NCBI GenBank assembly: GCA_021464415.1 | Contig: CM038468.1 | Span: forward strand, 35,886,969-35,950,968 | DNA length: 64,000 nt | Direction: 5' to 3' | DNA from: Lonicera japonica | Taxonomy: Eukaryota > Streptophyta > Magnoliopsida > Dipsacales > Caprifoliaceae | In this document: one piece after another, positions 46,870 through 59,348 of the stretch | How positions within the stretch are numbered: the first letter of the stretch is position 1 | How the letters are laid out: each line of letters starts with the position of its first letter | Notes under the pieces: generated by a model | What the model was told of the DNA's origin: nothing | What the model saw: the letters and a program-made list of their open reading frames with translations, nothing else | The model's database searches: none | Position numbers and translations under genes: made by a program

Positions 46870-48454
46870 TCAAAAATTAACTCTTTTATTATTATATTAA
46901 CTCTTTAATAAAAAGTTTGACTGTTTTTCCACTTTCATTCATGAAATTTATTTTGTATCATATACGTCCTTAAAGTTTGTTCCATTTTCACTTTAGTCTA
47001 AAACCCAATCTGCGGTTAAGCATTTTGATGGAAAATGCCACATGTCACTTTGATCTTCAAGTCACCTCAGTTCCACGTGACATTTTACGTCCAAGAAATA
47101 AATGCTACGTTGAATTTTGGAGTAAAGTGACAATAAGAGCAAAGTTTAAGGGCTGCCATTATTGCAAAATGAACCCCCTTCACAAAAGTGCAAAAACAGT
47201 AAAACTTCAAGGAAGTAAAATATAAACAACTCTATATAGAGTATTTGGTTGTAACTGATACCAAAGGAATTATCACCCTGTAAATAGCATCTTGCAATCT
47301 ACACAAAACAATTTTTTAACTATTACATTTGTAGGATTCAAAAATCATTACCCCTTATGAAATAAATTACCACAAAAATTAGTGCACAAGATAATATGTC
47401 AACAACGATAATATATTATTTGTTAACAGTTCAATGATTTTAAGTTAGTCTATAAAAAATTGATTATTAAGACATTTTAAACAATAAAATTCATTTCAAT
47501 TCGTATACTAATTTTTTATGGACTATATGTATGGTGATGGAAAATTTTATTTTTTTTGGACAATTATGGTGATGGACTTAGCGTCCGTTGGTTTTCGGTT
47601 CAGTTTCTAGCACTACATGCAACAAATTCCAGTCCATCGATCTGCACAAATCTACATAATTTTTTAATGGATCTTCACATGCTAAACAAATTTCAGTGGA
47701 TTTAGACTAGCACTACATATGTATGTAGAGAATTTACCATACAAATATGTATGGATCGGGTTCGGGGTCTTTTGAACGGTTAAACGGATGAATTTGTTTG
47801 ATTAAATTTAGTGAGGATGATTTTCATGATTACTATATCATATCATTTCCACCAAATTTCATCAAATAATTTAACTAGAAACTAAGTTAACAAAATATGT
47901 AAAAAATTGACGGCCAAAAATGGGCTCATATATCAACTTTTTTAGTTAATTAACTTTTCGGTTGAATTATTTGGTAAAATTTAGTGGAAATAAGTTACTA
48001 AACATAATATAAAGTTTTACCAAAAAAATCATCAATTTATATATATGCACGAATGCATATACATGCATATATCTATATCTATATATATATATTTATATAT
48101 AAACTTACCAAATACGATTTGGTGTTATGGTGAGCGACAAATCAGATATCTAAAAACTCTTTGATTTTCTTGGATCCGCAAATTCTTTGTCTTGGTCGTC
48201 TATTTTAGATCTGAGAGAGAGGGGATTGGGAGTATAGTAATTGAGGATGATTTGAGAGATGGAGAAAGTAACATTATTGCGCGTGAGGAGGAAAGTAAAA
48301 AAGGTGAACAAGTGTAATTATTAATGCGGTTGGATAATAATATAGAAAATAATAGAAAAATTAATTAATTTTGTGAAAAAATTATTAAAATAAGTTGAGT
48401 TATGTGATGAGATATTCTCTATTTAATATTCATTTTTATTAGTACATGGAAATT
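46870..48454. repeat. F-box unit 3 upstream region
   Basis: Matches unit 2 at 41270-42680. It contains the conserved upstream block near 48105-48320. The short frame at 46977-47225 is broken in unit 2. No other gene seen. Confidence 0.6.
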
Positions 48455-48641
48455 TATTTTTAATGGGGGCAAAATTGGATGGAAACACGAGGTCTCCAAT
48501 AATAAAATAACACGTGTCTACTCTTATCTAAAATTATTTTTTTTCATTTTTTCATTTGATTTAAATATATATAAATGGACACGTGTCGTTTTATTATTGG
48601 GCCCTCATGACCCCATCGAATTTTGCCCCCATCAAATTTTT
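48455..48641. mobile_element. Small palindromic MITE
   Basis: Arms ATGGGGGCAAAATTGGATGG and AATAATAAAATAACACGTGT are inverted as ACACGTGTCGTTTTATTATT and CATCGAATTTTGCCCCCAT, separated by an AT-rich loop. Unit 2 lacks it at the corresponding point (about 42710). The target duplication is uncertain. Confidence 0.7.
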
Positions 48642-49074
48642 TTGCGATGGTCTTCATCTTAATTTATTTTTTGTGAAAATAAAAATTTCTTCACACTGTC
48701 TAAATTTCTTTTCCATAGAAAAAGTAAAAAAGCAAAAGAACATTTCACGACATCAGTCAACTTATTTTCTTTTATCTACAATTTTTCATCTTATTATCGA
48801 ACAGAGCCTAAGTGTAATTAGTTCCCCTTTCTTTCCTACTTTAGTTGGAATATTTAGGGCCCCCTTGGTTGCAACAATTATCTAATTTTAAAAAAATTAG
48901 TATATTTCAAGTTAGTTTGTAAATTTGATTATTAATAAATAATACAATTTTAACAAATAGAGTGTTTGGGTGACTTATATGAAAATTTTCAATATTAAAA
49001 TGAAAATATGTCCTAAATTTTATTATGTTATTTTTGTTTACATGCATCAATATTAAGTGGAGGACACTAGAATT

Positions 49075-49370
49075 TTAAAGTTAATAAAGTGAAGATACTA
49101 GAATTAAAGTAAATTGAAGTTGCATGCAATTGAGTGACTAGAATTAAAGTTAGAAATAAGTGACAAGAATTCTAAACTTTATTAAAGTTATTATAACTGA
49201 CTAGAATTTTAAGGTTATTAAAGTAAGAATTACGTGACTTGAATTCTAAATCAAAATTATTCTTTGTTAAAGTTATCAAAGTTAGAATTAAGTGACTATA
49301 ATTCCAAATTAACGGTAGAATTAAGTCATTAAAGTTAGAATTAAGCTACTTTCCAAATTAAGTTATTAGA
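49075..49370. repeat. Degenerate tandem repeat (TTAAAGTTAGAATTAAGTGA)
   Basis: The words TTAAAGTTAGAATTAAG and GTGACTAGAATT recur many times with varying spacing. No coding potential. Confidence 0.6.
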
Positions 49371-49411
49371 GATTAGTGCCCATCTAGTTCAAGTCTTGTT
49401 TCCTTAATTTT

Positions 49412-49586
49412 GGCATCAATGAGAAAATATTTAATATAACGGTTACAACGCCACATGTTATAACACATCCAATAAAAATGTAGGAAAGTATGTATTTCTT
49501 TCTCACACGAGTCATGCATTTTTATTAGATGTGTTATAACATGTGACGTTGTAACTGTTGTATTGAATATTTTCTCGATATCAAAG
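49412..49586. mobile_element. Foldback element
   Basis: Arms of about 65 bp (left with GAGAAAATATTTAATATAAC and CACATGTTATAACACAT; right is the near-complete inverted copy) surround a loop of about 40 bp. This is a near-perfect hairpin of MITE type. No target duplication was resolved. Confidence 0.7.
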
Positions 49587-50074
49587 AGGCCTTGCCAGAT
49601 AATGATACATGATGGATTTACTTTGGTCAGGTGATAAAAATGCTTATTTGCCCATTTAATTTATATTGTGTTACTCGATTTTTACTTTTATTGTAAATAG
49701 CATTTTTTGTATATAAAAATACATTTTATTATATTTTAGAGAGTTCAAAAAAACACGCGAGTAAAAGATACGTGTGCAAAAAATGATCAAGTCAATCGCA
49801 TACGAAATGTATTGCAGAGTGATGAAGACTGGCAAATATAATATAGCAAAAAGTCCACAAAATATCTCAAATAAAATTCTCCACATATTATTTCTCTCTT
49901 CTTTCCACTTTTTCTCTTCACCATAAACCTTCCCACGGGATTTTCCTTACCCACTCCATGCATCCTCATCCTCAAATCCTCTACTTTTCCATGGGGGATG
50001 ATACTAACGCCCCTATTAATGTAATGCGTAACAAATATCTCACTTGTCACTAATATCCGGTCACTTTATTTTTT
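49587..50074. other. Intergenic, no gene seen
   Basis: AT-rich. The overlapping frames at 49671-49886 and 49787-50050 have no recognisable domain or paralogue in the window. Confidence 0.45.
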
Positions 50075-51419
50075 GAGAAAACTACTTTATTAGTCTCTAA
50101 ACTATAGGCTTAGTTTCACGTTAGCCTTTAAACTAAAAAACGCTCCGTACTTAAACTATTGAGCGAGTCTTACTTTTGCCCTTCTGTCCAATATATCTGT
50201 TAAATTAGACGGAATTAGGGGCATTTTTGTCCTTTCAATTAAAACTTTAATTTAATTAGATATTTTTTAAGTTGTTTCAATGTAAAACCGGTTTTTTTTT
50301 CTCAACACCATTTCAAAGCTTTTTTTATAACTAATATGGATCAAAAAGTTTGGTACTTTAAATCTTAACATTCCATATAAAAACACACACTCTTTCTCTA
50401 AATATATACATACACACATGTATATACATAAATACATAATATATCTACCACCATCATCTTATTCCCTCCACCACCACTGCCACCCTTATACCTCCATTAC
50501 CACCACCATCCTTCATCCCTTCACCACATCATCAAAAGTGTGTAAATTTGTTTGGGTGGCCAGAGGTGGAGAGGATGAAATGGTGTGTGGGAGGGGAGCG
50601 TGTGTGTGTGTGTAAATTTGTTCTGGTGGCCAAAGGTGGAGAGGTGAAATAAGCTGTGTGAGTGTGTGAGAAAGAGAGAGGGTGAGGGTGAGGTTTTTTT
50701 TAGAGAGAAAGAGATGGTGATTGTGACAACGGTGCCATGGTGGTGTTGTTGGAGGAGGTGGCCAGAGGTGGCATTGGTGGAGAGTTGGTGGTGGCCGAAG
50801 CTAATTTGAAATGGGTAGTGGCCGGAGGAGGCGTGGTATGCGTGTCTGTATGTATGTATATACATGCGTGTATATGTGTATTAGAGAGGAGAAATTTATG
50901 GGTTCTTCTCTCTTTTTCTTCCTTTTTTTAAAACATTCTAATTATAGTTTTTTTCTAAAAGAATTAACTTCACTGACAAAAATGCTCCCAATTCCGTCAA
51001 ACTTAACGAATAAATTGGACGGAAGGGCTAAAGTGAGACTACTCAATAGTTTAAGGGTGGGGCTATTGCCACCCACCATATCTCTCCGTAACACTCCCGC
51101 TTTGATTTGGTGCAATAGGACTGAGCATGTGCACATTGATTTGGTGCAATAGGGCCGAATATGTGCACATTATTCAGTGCTATCGGGCCGAGTCAATGTA
51201 TTTTTTTATTTTCAACGGTAATTCGGGTCTATTACACCTAGTAAATGATCATATACTCGGCCCAAATATACCGAGTCAAATATAGGGAGTGTTACAGAGA
51301 GATATGGGGTGTGGCAATAGCCCCACCCTAGTTTAAGCGCTTAAGTGGAGTGGTTTTTAGTTTAAGGGTCAAAGTGAGAGTTGGCCAATAGTTTAAGGGC
51401 GATTAGGATAGTTTACTCT
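50075..51419. mobile_element. MULE-like non-autonomous element with long TIRs
   Basis: The left end (50075 onward; GAGAAAACTACTTTATTAG, later GACGGAATTAGGGGCATTTT) is the inverted match of the right end once the nested MITE is removed (GAGTAAACTATCCTAATCG, later GACGGAATTGGGAGCATTTT). The TIRs are about 165 bp. The centre is the block shared with 678-1280 and includes GGTGGCC/AGGTGGAGAGG repeats. Both copies keep a frame of about 64 codons (50737-50931 here), but no transposase. Flanking T-runs hide the target duplication. Confidence 0.65.
51055..51328. mobile_element. MITE nested in the MULE-like element, 8-bp duplication
   Basis: Inverted ends GGGTGGGGCTATTGCCAC and GTGGCAATAGCCCCACCC extend about 43 bp with few mismatches. 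The flanks are TAGTTTAA on both sides, and the 1.3-kb paralogue has a single TAGTTTAA at the same place. An 8-bp duplication points to hAT-type insertion. The interior has imperfect repeats (GATTTGGTGCAATAGG, ATGTGCACATT). Confidence 0.85.
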
Positions 51420-51542
51420 CTTTTTTTTTTCACTAAGAACATTTAAAGTGTAAAGAGTAAAACTTAACCCTAAATTTGCAAATATGCAAATAAATTTCTT
51501 AAGAGGTCACATTGGATATGTTAGGACAAATAGCCATACAGT
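51420..51542. repeat. Left flank of element B, homologous to 1460-1575
   Basis: Continues the duplicated block up to ACAGT (51538-51542), where element B interrupts it. The other side resumes at 63869. Confidence 0.75.
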
Positions 51543-53577
51543 TGACGTGGATAAAATATCGTGTTGTGCTAGCCCAAGTGCAGGCACGTCAAGTTGTATT
51601 ATAATCTCGCAAGTCCGAGTATCGATCCACAGGGACAGTTGAAAAGGAATGGAATATATTACAAATTTTACGGGTTTCTGGTTTTGTAAAAAGATTGGTT
51701 ATCGAACAACGTTAAAGTAAAAAGGTTGTGAAAAGTATCAAGAAAGCACTAAGGTAATTGGAAGTTGCTCGCGATGTAATTAATGGCATTTGCAATCTCA
51801 TACATGGATTCCAATACAATATTCTCAAGAATGGGGAATGTTGTCATATCTCTCAATGGCAAAGGGTGCGAAGCTAGGCAACTCATTCTCATATTAAAGT
51901 TATAACATGAGAGAATACAACAAAATTCCAGCAAAGATGAAGCCATCATATCTATCTCTTAACTATGGGTGTGAAGCAAGGCAACCCACTCCCTATGAAA
52001 CTAATTTAAGGTAGAAATGATAAACTCGTCGTAAAAAGGTTTTACATTAATCATGTATGTGAAATCTCATGGTTTAAAAGAATGAAAATTAGATAGTGAA
52101 TCATTACAATGAAACGAAACAAAGTTTGTGGAATAAATTCATTAACTAATCGATCATCACATAGGAAAGATAATAAGGAATCTAAATATCACGTAAAGTG
52201 TATGAAGCATTCAAAATATCATTAAATGAATCAAAGATTAGATTAACAAATTTATAAATCATCTATGAAGTTTCAAGAACTATTCATAATCTCTACGAAA
52301 AGGAAGAAGGTCCATAGATGGGGAAAATTACTACAAGCTTTCTAGAACCATACAAGTATGTTGGATTATCATTCATACACAAGAACTAAGCATACAAGGT
52401 ATGTAAAGTCTAATCTTTAAATGAAAACACTTAGAAAGCTTGAAGAATGAAGAATTTAAAACGAAAAATGATTCACAATTATTTAACAAACTTTAAACAT
52501 GGATTGAGAAATTAATCACTGAAAATCATATCGCGATTCACTTCCGTAACCTTAGTAAAAGACTACTTCAGAATAATCAAAGCAAGAATTATAGAAAAAG
52601 TATACATTTCTTAGAATCAAAATAACTTACAAGAAGATGAAACAAATTACAATGGTGGGAGCTCTAACTTCTCTTTAGAACTTGTCTAAAACTTTAGATA
52701 ACTTAGCCTAAAAGATAAGGAAAGTAATATAAACTAAGAGATTACAAAATATCTAATAAAATATCTAAAATAGCTTGAACCACTAAAATAGCCCATTTTG
52801 GGTGTGAAATGGCCAAGTTTCCAGGGCCATGATTGATCATGGTTATGCCCATGATCGGTCATAGAAGTGCACTGCCTGAGGAATTTGGTCCCATGATCGA
52901 TCATGGTTCTGGGAGCTCTTCACTCAGCATTTAAGCAAGCTTCTAAACTTCATTCCGATCAATTCTTTGAGGTCCGATGATTTTCGCACCTACAAAATCA
53001 TAGAATATTACACAACAACACCAACTTGGGCTACATTAAATACAAAATGAGCTATGGTACTAATCTCGAGATAATTGGATAATTAGGCAAATATAGTATA
53101 ACAAACGCACCAAGCAACTCCGTAAAAAAGCGTATGAATTACAATTGTGAGGATCAAGCGCTTACCATTGCGCCAAAAGCTATAGTTGTTAGCGAAGGCG
53201 CAACTTTATTTTCTTATACGCAAGGCCCATTAGAGCGCCATGGCATTCTATAACCTGCAGACCGAATATACCCTCCGGATTCACCACGGAGAGGAGCGCA
53301 ATTGTGGATTTACCTCCAACAATTCCCCCCCCACAATGGCGCGCCCCAGGTATCGAACCCGTGACCTCCTCTGATACCAATTGTGAGGATCAAGCGCTTA
53401 CCATTGCGCCAAAAGCTATAGCTGTTAGCGAAGGCGCAACTTTATCTCCTTATACGCAAGGCTCATTAGAGCGCCATGACATTCGATAACCTGCACACCA
53501 GATATACCCTCCGGATTCACCACGGAGAGGAGCGCAATTGTGGATTTACCTCTAACAACAATATTATGTGTTTATCA
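51543..53577 (-). repeat. Element B LTR, left copy (3' LTR), with nested TRIM
   Basis: Starts TGACGTGGATAAAATATCG and ends ATGTGTTTATCA. The palindrome module appears at 52827-52863 with substitutions and at 52891-52906. A TRIM interrupts it at 53146-53557. Just inside the LTR the minus strand reads AGTTGAAGGGAGT, a plausible polypurine tract. Confidence 0.93.
53146..53557 (-). mobile_element. TRIM element (412 bp) inside the LTR of element B
   Basis: Two 176-bp terminal repeats (53146-53321 and 53382-53557) with TG...CA ends surround a 60-bp interior. The duplication ACAAT is at 53141-53145 and 53558-53562. On the minus strand the interior starts, two bases after the terminal repeat, with TGGTATCAGAGG, matching the common initiator-methionine tRNA primer site. 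It ends with a G-rich tract before the second repeat, a likely polypurine tract. No coding capacity. Tandem frames at 53189-53380 and 53304-53489 are not genes. Confidence 0.9.
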
Positions 53578-54953
53578 ACTCCCTTCAACTTATCTCTTGC
53601 TAGTCTCTTAGCAAGACAAAAACTATAATAATTACAAAAGCAGTACGTTATACAAAAAAGTTGTTAACTTATAAGTTCCCTTAGAGGACGAGTTACATCT
53701 CTTGAAGGTTTTAAGAAATGATACTTACAAACATCAGAAGTTTGATCATGATGAACAATTGAGAATGAAGATTTCAATTTTCAATTTGCAAAGCACAAGG
53801 TATTACTATCATTATCTCTAGAAAGATGGACGTTTGAATGCTCATATAATTCACCTATTTCCTTTAGAACACAATCCCATGTTCCCCAATACTCACATGT
53901 TAGACTTTGGATCAACCAATTCATTATAAACATAAAGAGTAATAATCATTAGAGAAGGAAGAGAGAACTTTTTCAAAAACAAAAGCTCCAAAACTTGTCG
54001 ATTATAAGCAATTTCCTTATTTTTTACTTGAAAATTTTGTTAAATTAGTTCAGGGCGGTTTTCATCTCTATTGGGGGGGGGGGGGGGGTATCACTATATA
54101 AAAAAATTTCATTTTATACTCATTTATTTGAGTTTAAAGGAAGCTATTCACCCTTTTTCATATGGTAACCTTTACTTATCCATAATATTAGACAAAGAGA
54201 CTTAAGATTTAATCAAGTGAAGCTTTAAGTCAATATTAGGATAAAAGTCATCTAAGTTTTTCAAAGTGCTTACTTTTGTCCTCTCATTGGAGGATCTTTT
54301 CGAAAGAGCTTTCATTATTTTTGGACAGAAATTTCTTTTCTCTCAATGTAAATAAATCTAAATGTTATTACCAAATTAGAAACAACCAAAGCAATCTAGC
54401 ATATGGAATAGGAAAATATATCGGGATATGAGACTAAGTGAAGCAAGGTAATTTAGATTATCATTCAAATTCCTATCTAGATCAAGGAATTCATGCCATT
54501 AGCTAATGAAACAATAGCCTTCATTTGACTACAAAAACAATTTCATTCATCAAATTTCAAACTTGAAAAAAAATAAAATTTGAACACAACTCTTTAACTC
54601 ATGGAAATAAAAAAAGGAAGCCAAATACATACAAAACATGAAATGCTTACCCCCCCCCCCCCCAACTTGAATCAATCATTGTCATTAATGGAAAGAGAAC
54701 AAGAAGGGCACGAAGGTTTTTCTTTGGCTAAAATTTCCATGAAGACAAAAATAATAGAGTAGCTCAACAAAAATCTATACATACAACTAAAGATAAACGA
54801 GTTAGAATTAGAATTAGCAAAAACCATAATATTAAAACATTAAGATTGAGTTCTAGGATTAACATTATCTTCAAATTCTAGTACAACCCAAAAATAAATT
54901 AAATAAAACTAAACATAAATATAACTATATAGAGTTTTCAGGAAACAAAATAA
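53578..54953 (-). other. Element B 3' untranslated region
   Basis: Homologous to 6839-8184 of element A. It contains a 16-G run (54073-54088) and a 14-C run (54650-54663, the counterpart of the AAGTTGAGGGGGG block in A). No gene. Confidence 0.7.
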
Positions 54954-56143
54954 TCACATGTCCGGAGGTGGGGTTGGTGGAAATTGATCGTAGAACGCCT
55001 CAAACTGCTGGCGTACAAACTCCTGTTAGGTTGCCATCTGTGCAGCCATCTGTGGCTCAACCCTTGCCTCTACCCGTGCAGCTATGTTCGTTTTCAAACG
55101 GTCTTGGCGCAGCGCCAGAATCTCAATTAGCTCATTGATCTTAGCGAACCCCATCTACATCATCACATTCATCTACACTAGCTGGGATCGGATCCCTTCC
55201 ATGCTGGGGTCGATATTTACCGCACCTGTGTTCGTCCTTCTGTCCTGCCTCGAGCTTTTTGGAACATCAGCTCCGACTTCTTCAGGTGCTTCATCCTCCG
55301 AGTCATCACCTGGTGGTGGTGCCATGGAATTATTTGGCCGGTTTCTCAGTTGGCCTGCAGCTCAAGCTTGCGAGGATCTATTTATTGGAGTACGTTGCAT
55401 TTTTTTAACATCAGTGTCCCTTTCTTAGACACCAGCTTTCAAATAGATACGGGTCAGCAGAACACCAAATTTAATCGTCTCATTATATGCGTTTTGAGAT
55501 TTTTCAAATAATGTAGCGAACTAAATAATAGGGCATATTACGAGTGATGACGTACATTACACAGGCATGGTATGAATACAGATGTTGGATATGTGAAGTG
55601 GGGTCTAGGACATTCGCTACGACGAGCCACAATGTGCAATAGCACTCGGCCAAGTTATTCCTATCAAACTGAGAGCTAATCCAAGTCATTGGATGGTCGG
55701 CTAAAAATTTGGCTAATTCGTCATCTGTGGGATATAGGATTTGGATTAAATGTGGGAGCTCATAGCTATTTTTTGGCATGGTCGAAATTCTCGTGACTCT
55801 ACTCACTACCTCAAGATTGAATAGGACAGTCCTCCCACACAAATAGGCAACATACGGACAAATATGATTGGGTACACGCACCAAACTTGCAACAAATCCA
55901 CGATACAAGGTGAGGTTACATTGGTTACATGTTTGTCGAAAGTACGATACCCACCCTTCTTGGCGCTCGAATGCTCCTATTTATGGGAAATCGTCCAACG
56001 AACACTGACCTTTCGATCATCACACCTTAACTTTTGAATGCGTAGTTCCACAAGTCATGCTCTTGGCGGCTTCGAAACCCCTGATACCCACCCTTTACTG
56101 CTTAAAGAATTTCACGCTTGGTGACTGGCTCAATAGAAGCCAT
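54954..56143 (-). pseudogene. Third ORF of element B, broken
   Basis: Starts MASIEPVTKREIL at 56143, parallel to the start of the element A protein. Recognisable segments include RGFVASLVRVPN, GRTVLFNLEVVSRVT, YPTDDELAKFLADHPMTWI and FDRNNLAECY (frame 55908-55504), and it finishes with PPPDM at 54957. Stops and frameshifts interrupt it before and after that frame. Confidence 0.85.
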
Positions 56144-56592
56144 TGATCTGGGATGAAGAGCTTTGGAAAATTTTAGTATAAAGAAATTTTGAGATTTAGG
56201 GGGATGAAGCTCGAAATTTGGGGCTAGGGCTAGAAATTGGTTTTTAGAGAGACAAAATGGGCGATTTGTAGATTGGGTTTGGGATTTGGGGAAGAAACTA
56301 GGGTGATATGGTGGTGTATTTGGGAGGGGAGGGTTTGATGGAAGAGAGTTTGGTAGGAGGGAAATGGTAGAAGAGTATTTTTTGTTAAGGAAGAAATGAA
56401 AGGGAGATGCGAAATGGGGTGAGAAACTACGGATCCCCTGTTTTAATTTGAACCATGATCGATCTTGAAATCCCACTGTCGCACAAATTTGAACCATGAT
56501 CGATCATGGTATAACCATGATCGATTATGAAATTCTACTGCCTTCCATTTTGTTTCCATGATAGATCATGGTTATGCCCATGATCGATTATG
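56144..56592 (-). promoter_or_regulatory. Leader and palindrome array upstream of the third ORF (element B)
   Basis: Between 56144 and 56453 the plus strand has no CAT, so the minus strand lacks any ATG before the ORF start. The base style is CT-rich on the minus strand, as in element A. Upstream (56453-56592) are palindromes related to CATGATCGATCATG, several mutated. The layout is the same as 9364-9791. Confidence 0.5.
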
Positions 56593-56747
56593 CCTTTGTA
56601 AAATTTCTCTTTTCATTCTCTAACACCTTATGGCACCCCGCAATTTTGTCCGAACAATCTTGAATTTACCTAAACCTCCGATAGTACTCCTGAAACTCTA
56701 AAAACACAAACAAAAATATTAATTATTTACAAAAATGACCCATACTT

Positions 56748-57960
56748 TTTAGGCATAGGTTTGGTCTTCGAAAGGGGTTGACTTCTCTTAAGGTGGAAAT
56801 CCCAAATATGGCTTAAAGTGTTGCCTGTTCACTTTGAACACAAAACCGATTTTAGGATCCTCAACATTCACAGTCCTAAAATGGAATACATTTCCAATAA
56901 TGCATAGGCCGGTCCAACGAGATTTTAACTTTTCTGGGAAGAGATGTAGACGTGTGCCATAAACAAGAACTTTATGCCCAAGTTTGAATTGTTTTCTCAA
57001 AATAGATTTATCATGAAAAAATTTGGCACGTTCCTTGCTTATTTTCATGTCAAATATATGCATATATTTGCAATTCATCGATCTCATCAATTTGTAATTT
57101 ACGGTTAAGCCCAGTTTTTTTCAAATCAAACTTAATCATCCTAGTTGCCCAGTATGATTTATGTTCTAATTCAACGGGCAAATGATATGGTTTTTTGCAG
57201 ACAATACTATAAGGAAACATATCTAGAGTTGTTTTATACGCAGTACAGTAAGCCCAAAGCGCATCGGCCAGTTTTAATGACCAATCCTTGCGATTCGGGT
57301 TTACCGTTTTCTCCAAAATATGTTTGATTTTCCTATTTGCCAACTCAGCTTGACCGTTAGTTTACGGATGATAAGGGAGCGATACTTTGTGGTTTACACC
57401 GTACTTTTGCATCAAGGATTGAAATGGTTTATTGCAAAAGTGAGTACCGCCATCACTTATTATTACTTTGGGTGTACCAAATCGTGCAAGAATGTGCTTT
57501 TTCAAGAATCGGATCACAACTTTATGATCGTTTTTCTTGCACGCTTGGGCTTCCACCCATTTTAAAACATAATCTACGGCAAGTAGAATGTAAAGGTTAC
57601 TGTAAGAGGAGGGGAACAGTCCCATAAAGTCGATTCCCTAACAATCAAAGATTTCAATCATCAGGAAAGGATTGAGTGGCATCATATTCCTCTTGTAGAC
57701 CCCTCCAAGCATTTGGCATCTCTGACATGCCTTGCAATAGCGTTGTGCATCCTTAAAGAGCGAAGACTAGTACAGTCCGCTTTGTAAAATTTTGGTGGTA
57801 GTCTTCTTCGCCGAGAAATGTCCTCCACAAGCTTCCAAGTGGCAGGAGGACAATACTCTCTCCACTTTCTTATCAGGAATGCATCAACGGATAATCTAAT
57901 CCACACAATACTTGAACATATATGGTTCATCTCAGTAGATACGACCCACTTCGCTTAAGA
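56748..57960 (-). pseudogene. Element B integrase
   Basis: The zinc finger is in shifted frames near 57880-57690 (text equivalent to RCQMLGG can be read). The core has the text equivalent to GIDFMG interrupted by a stop near 57640, then [34 protein letters not shown] (second catalytic D) and [12 protein letters not shown] followed by a stop. The frame resumes with [20 protein letters not shown] (57343) and the C-terminal domain (57090-56788; NVEDPKIGFVFKVN). Confidence 0.88.
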
Positions 57961-58100
57961 ATCTCTTTTGATCTTGTGCATTCTACGATTTTGGTATCTT
58001 GTTGGTTACAAGATAGTTTACGATGTCTGCATACCACAAAAGTGTAAAGATAGCCAACAGTTGCCCATCTAAAAATGAATCCTGGATCGGGCTTTCTTCG

Positions 58101-59348
58101 ATGTTGTTTATAAAAGTGAGTCGAGACAGATGACACCACATTTTTCACTCCCTTTTTGCCATTGATGCTGAAATGAAATTCTTACAACAGGAGTGTCCAT
58201 CTTAGAAGCTGCGGCTTAGCATCCTTCTTTGTGAACAAGTACTTTAATGCTGCATGATCCGTGGAAATGACTACGGGCGATCCTATTAAGTAGGATCAAA
58301 ATTTTTCCAATACAAAGATAATTGCCAGCAGCTTTTTCTCGATTGTGGTGTAATTCATTTGAGCATTGTTCAATGTCCAGCTTGCTTAATAAATTACACC
58401 TGATTTTTTCTCTTTTCGCTGACCAAGAACTACTCCAATCACATAGTCACTCGTGTCACACATCAGCTCAAATGGCAATCTCCAGTCTTGTGTTTGCATT
58501 ATCGGCGCAGTAGTGAACATATGCTTCAGTGAGATAAAAGCTTCTTCATACTTGGCGTCCCATTCAAATGATGCATCTTTAAGGAGAATATTGCACATCG
58601 GTTTGGAGATGGAACTAAAATTCTTGATAAATCTCCTATAGAGCCCGGCGTGTCCCAGAAATGAATGGACATCTTTCAAATTCTTGGGTGTAAGAAGCTT
58701 GGCGATCAATTCGATCTTTGCTTTGTCAACTTCAATCCCTTTTGACGAAATGATGTACTCCAATACGATACCTTTAGTGATCATAAAGTGGCACTTCTCC
58801 CAATTCAACACCAATTATTTCTCAACACATTGTTCTAACAACTGTTCCAGGTTAGTCAAGCAATTGTCGAATGACTTACCATAGACGATAAAGTTATCCA
58901 TAAAAAACTTTAAAAGTCCTCTCCACCATATCGCTAAAAATACTTAGCATACACCCTTAAAAAGTGGCCAATGCATTACATAGACCAAAAGGCATTATTT
59001 GATAAGCGAAGGTGCCGAACGGACATGTAAATGTGGTCTTTTTTTAATCATTTAAGTCAATCTCAATTTGATTGTACTCGCAAAACCATCAAGGAACTAG
59101 AAAAATTCATGGCCCGCTACCCTATCTAGAGTTTGAAGGGGAGTGGGAAATGATCTTTATGAGTCGCCTCATTAAGTTTACGGTAGTTAATGCACATTAC
59201 CCACCCAGTGGTGACTCTTTGTGGAAATAACTTGTTTGATTCATTTTTGACTACCGGAAGACCCAATTTTTTCGGTACAACTTGCATTGGACTGACCAAT
59301 TTACTATCCAAGATTGGATAGATGATCTTTGCATCTATTAATTTCAAT
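58101..59348 (-). pseudogene. Element B reverse transcriptase and RNase H
   Basis: The RT start is frame 59347-59126 (KLIDAKIIYPILDSK, SPMQVVPKK, GWVMCINYRKLNEAT, DHFPLPF). The palm near 58906 reads FMDNF in a shifted frame where FMDDF is expected, so one catalytic aspartate is changed. The thumb and connection are at 58814-58386 (LNWEKCHFMITKGIVLEYII, FLGHAGLYRRFIKNFSS, WRLPFELMCDTSDYVIGVVL). RNase H continues with [10 protein letters not shown] near 58235, with stops. Confidence 0.88.

Larger units (their letters stand above)
43240..49140. repeat. F-box segmental duplication, unit 3
   Basis: Tandem copy of unit 2 without the solo LTR and without the 1.3-kb element. It carries the intact F-box gene 3, MITE c, SINE 3 and a small palindromic MITE at 48455-48641. 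Confidence 0.75.

Noticed and set aside
53146..53557. Simple tandem duplication of a 236-bp unit
   Set aside because: TG...CA ends, a primer site, a G-rich tract and the ACAAT duplication show a TRIM with two terminal repeats.
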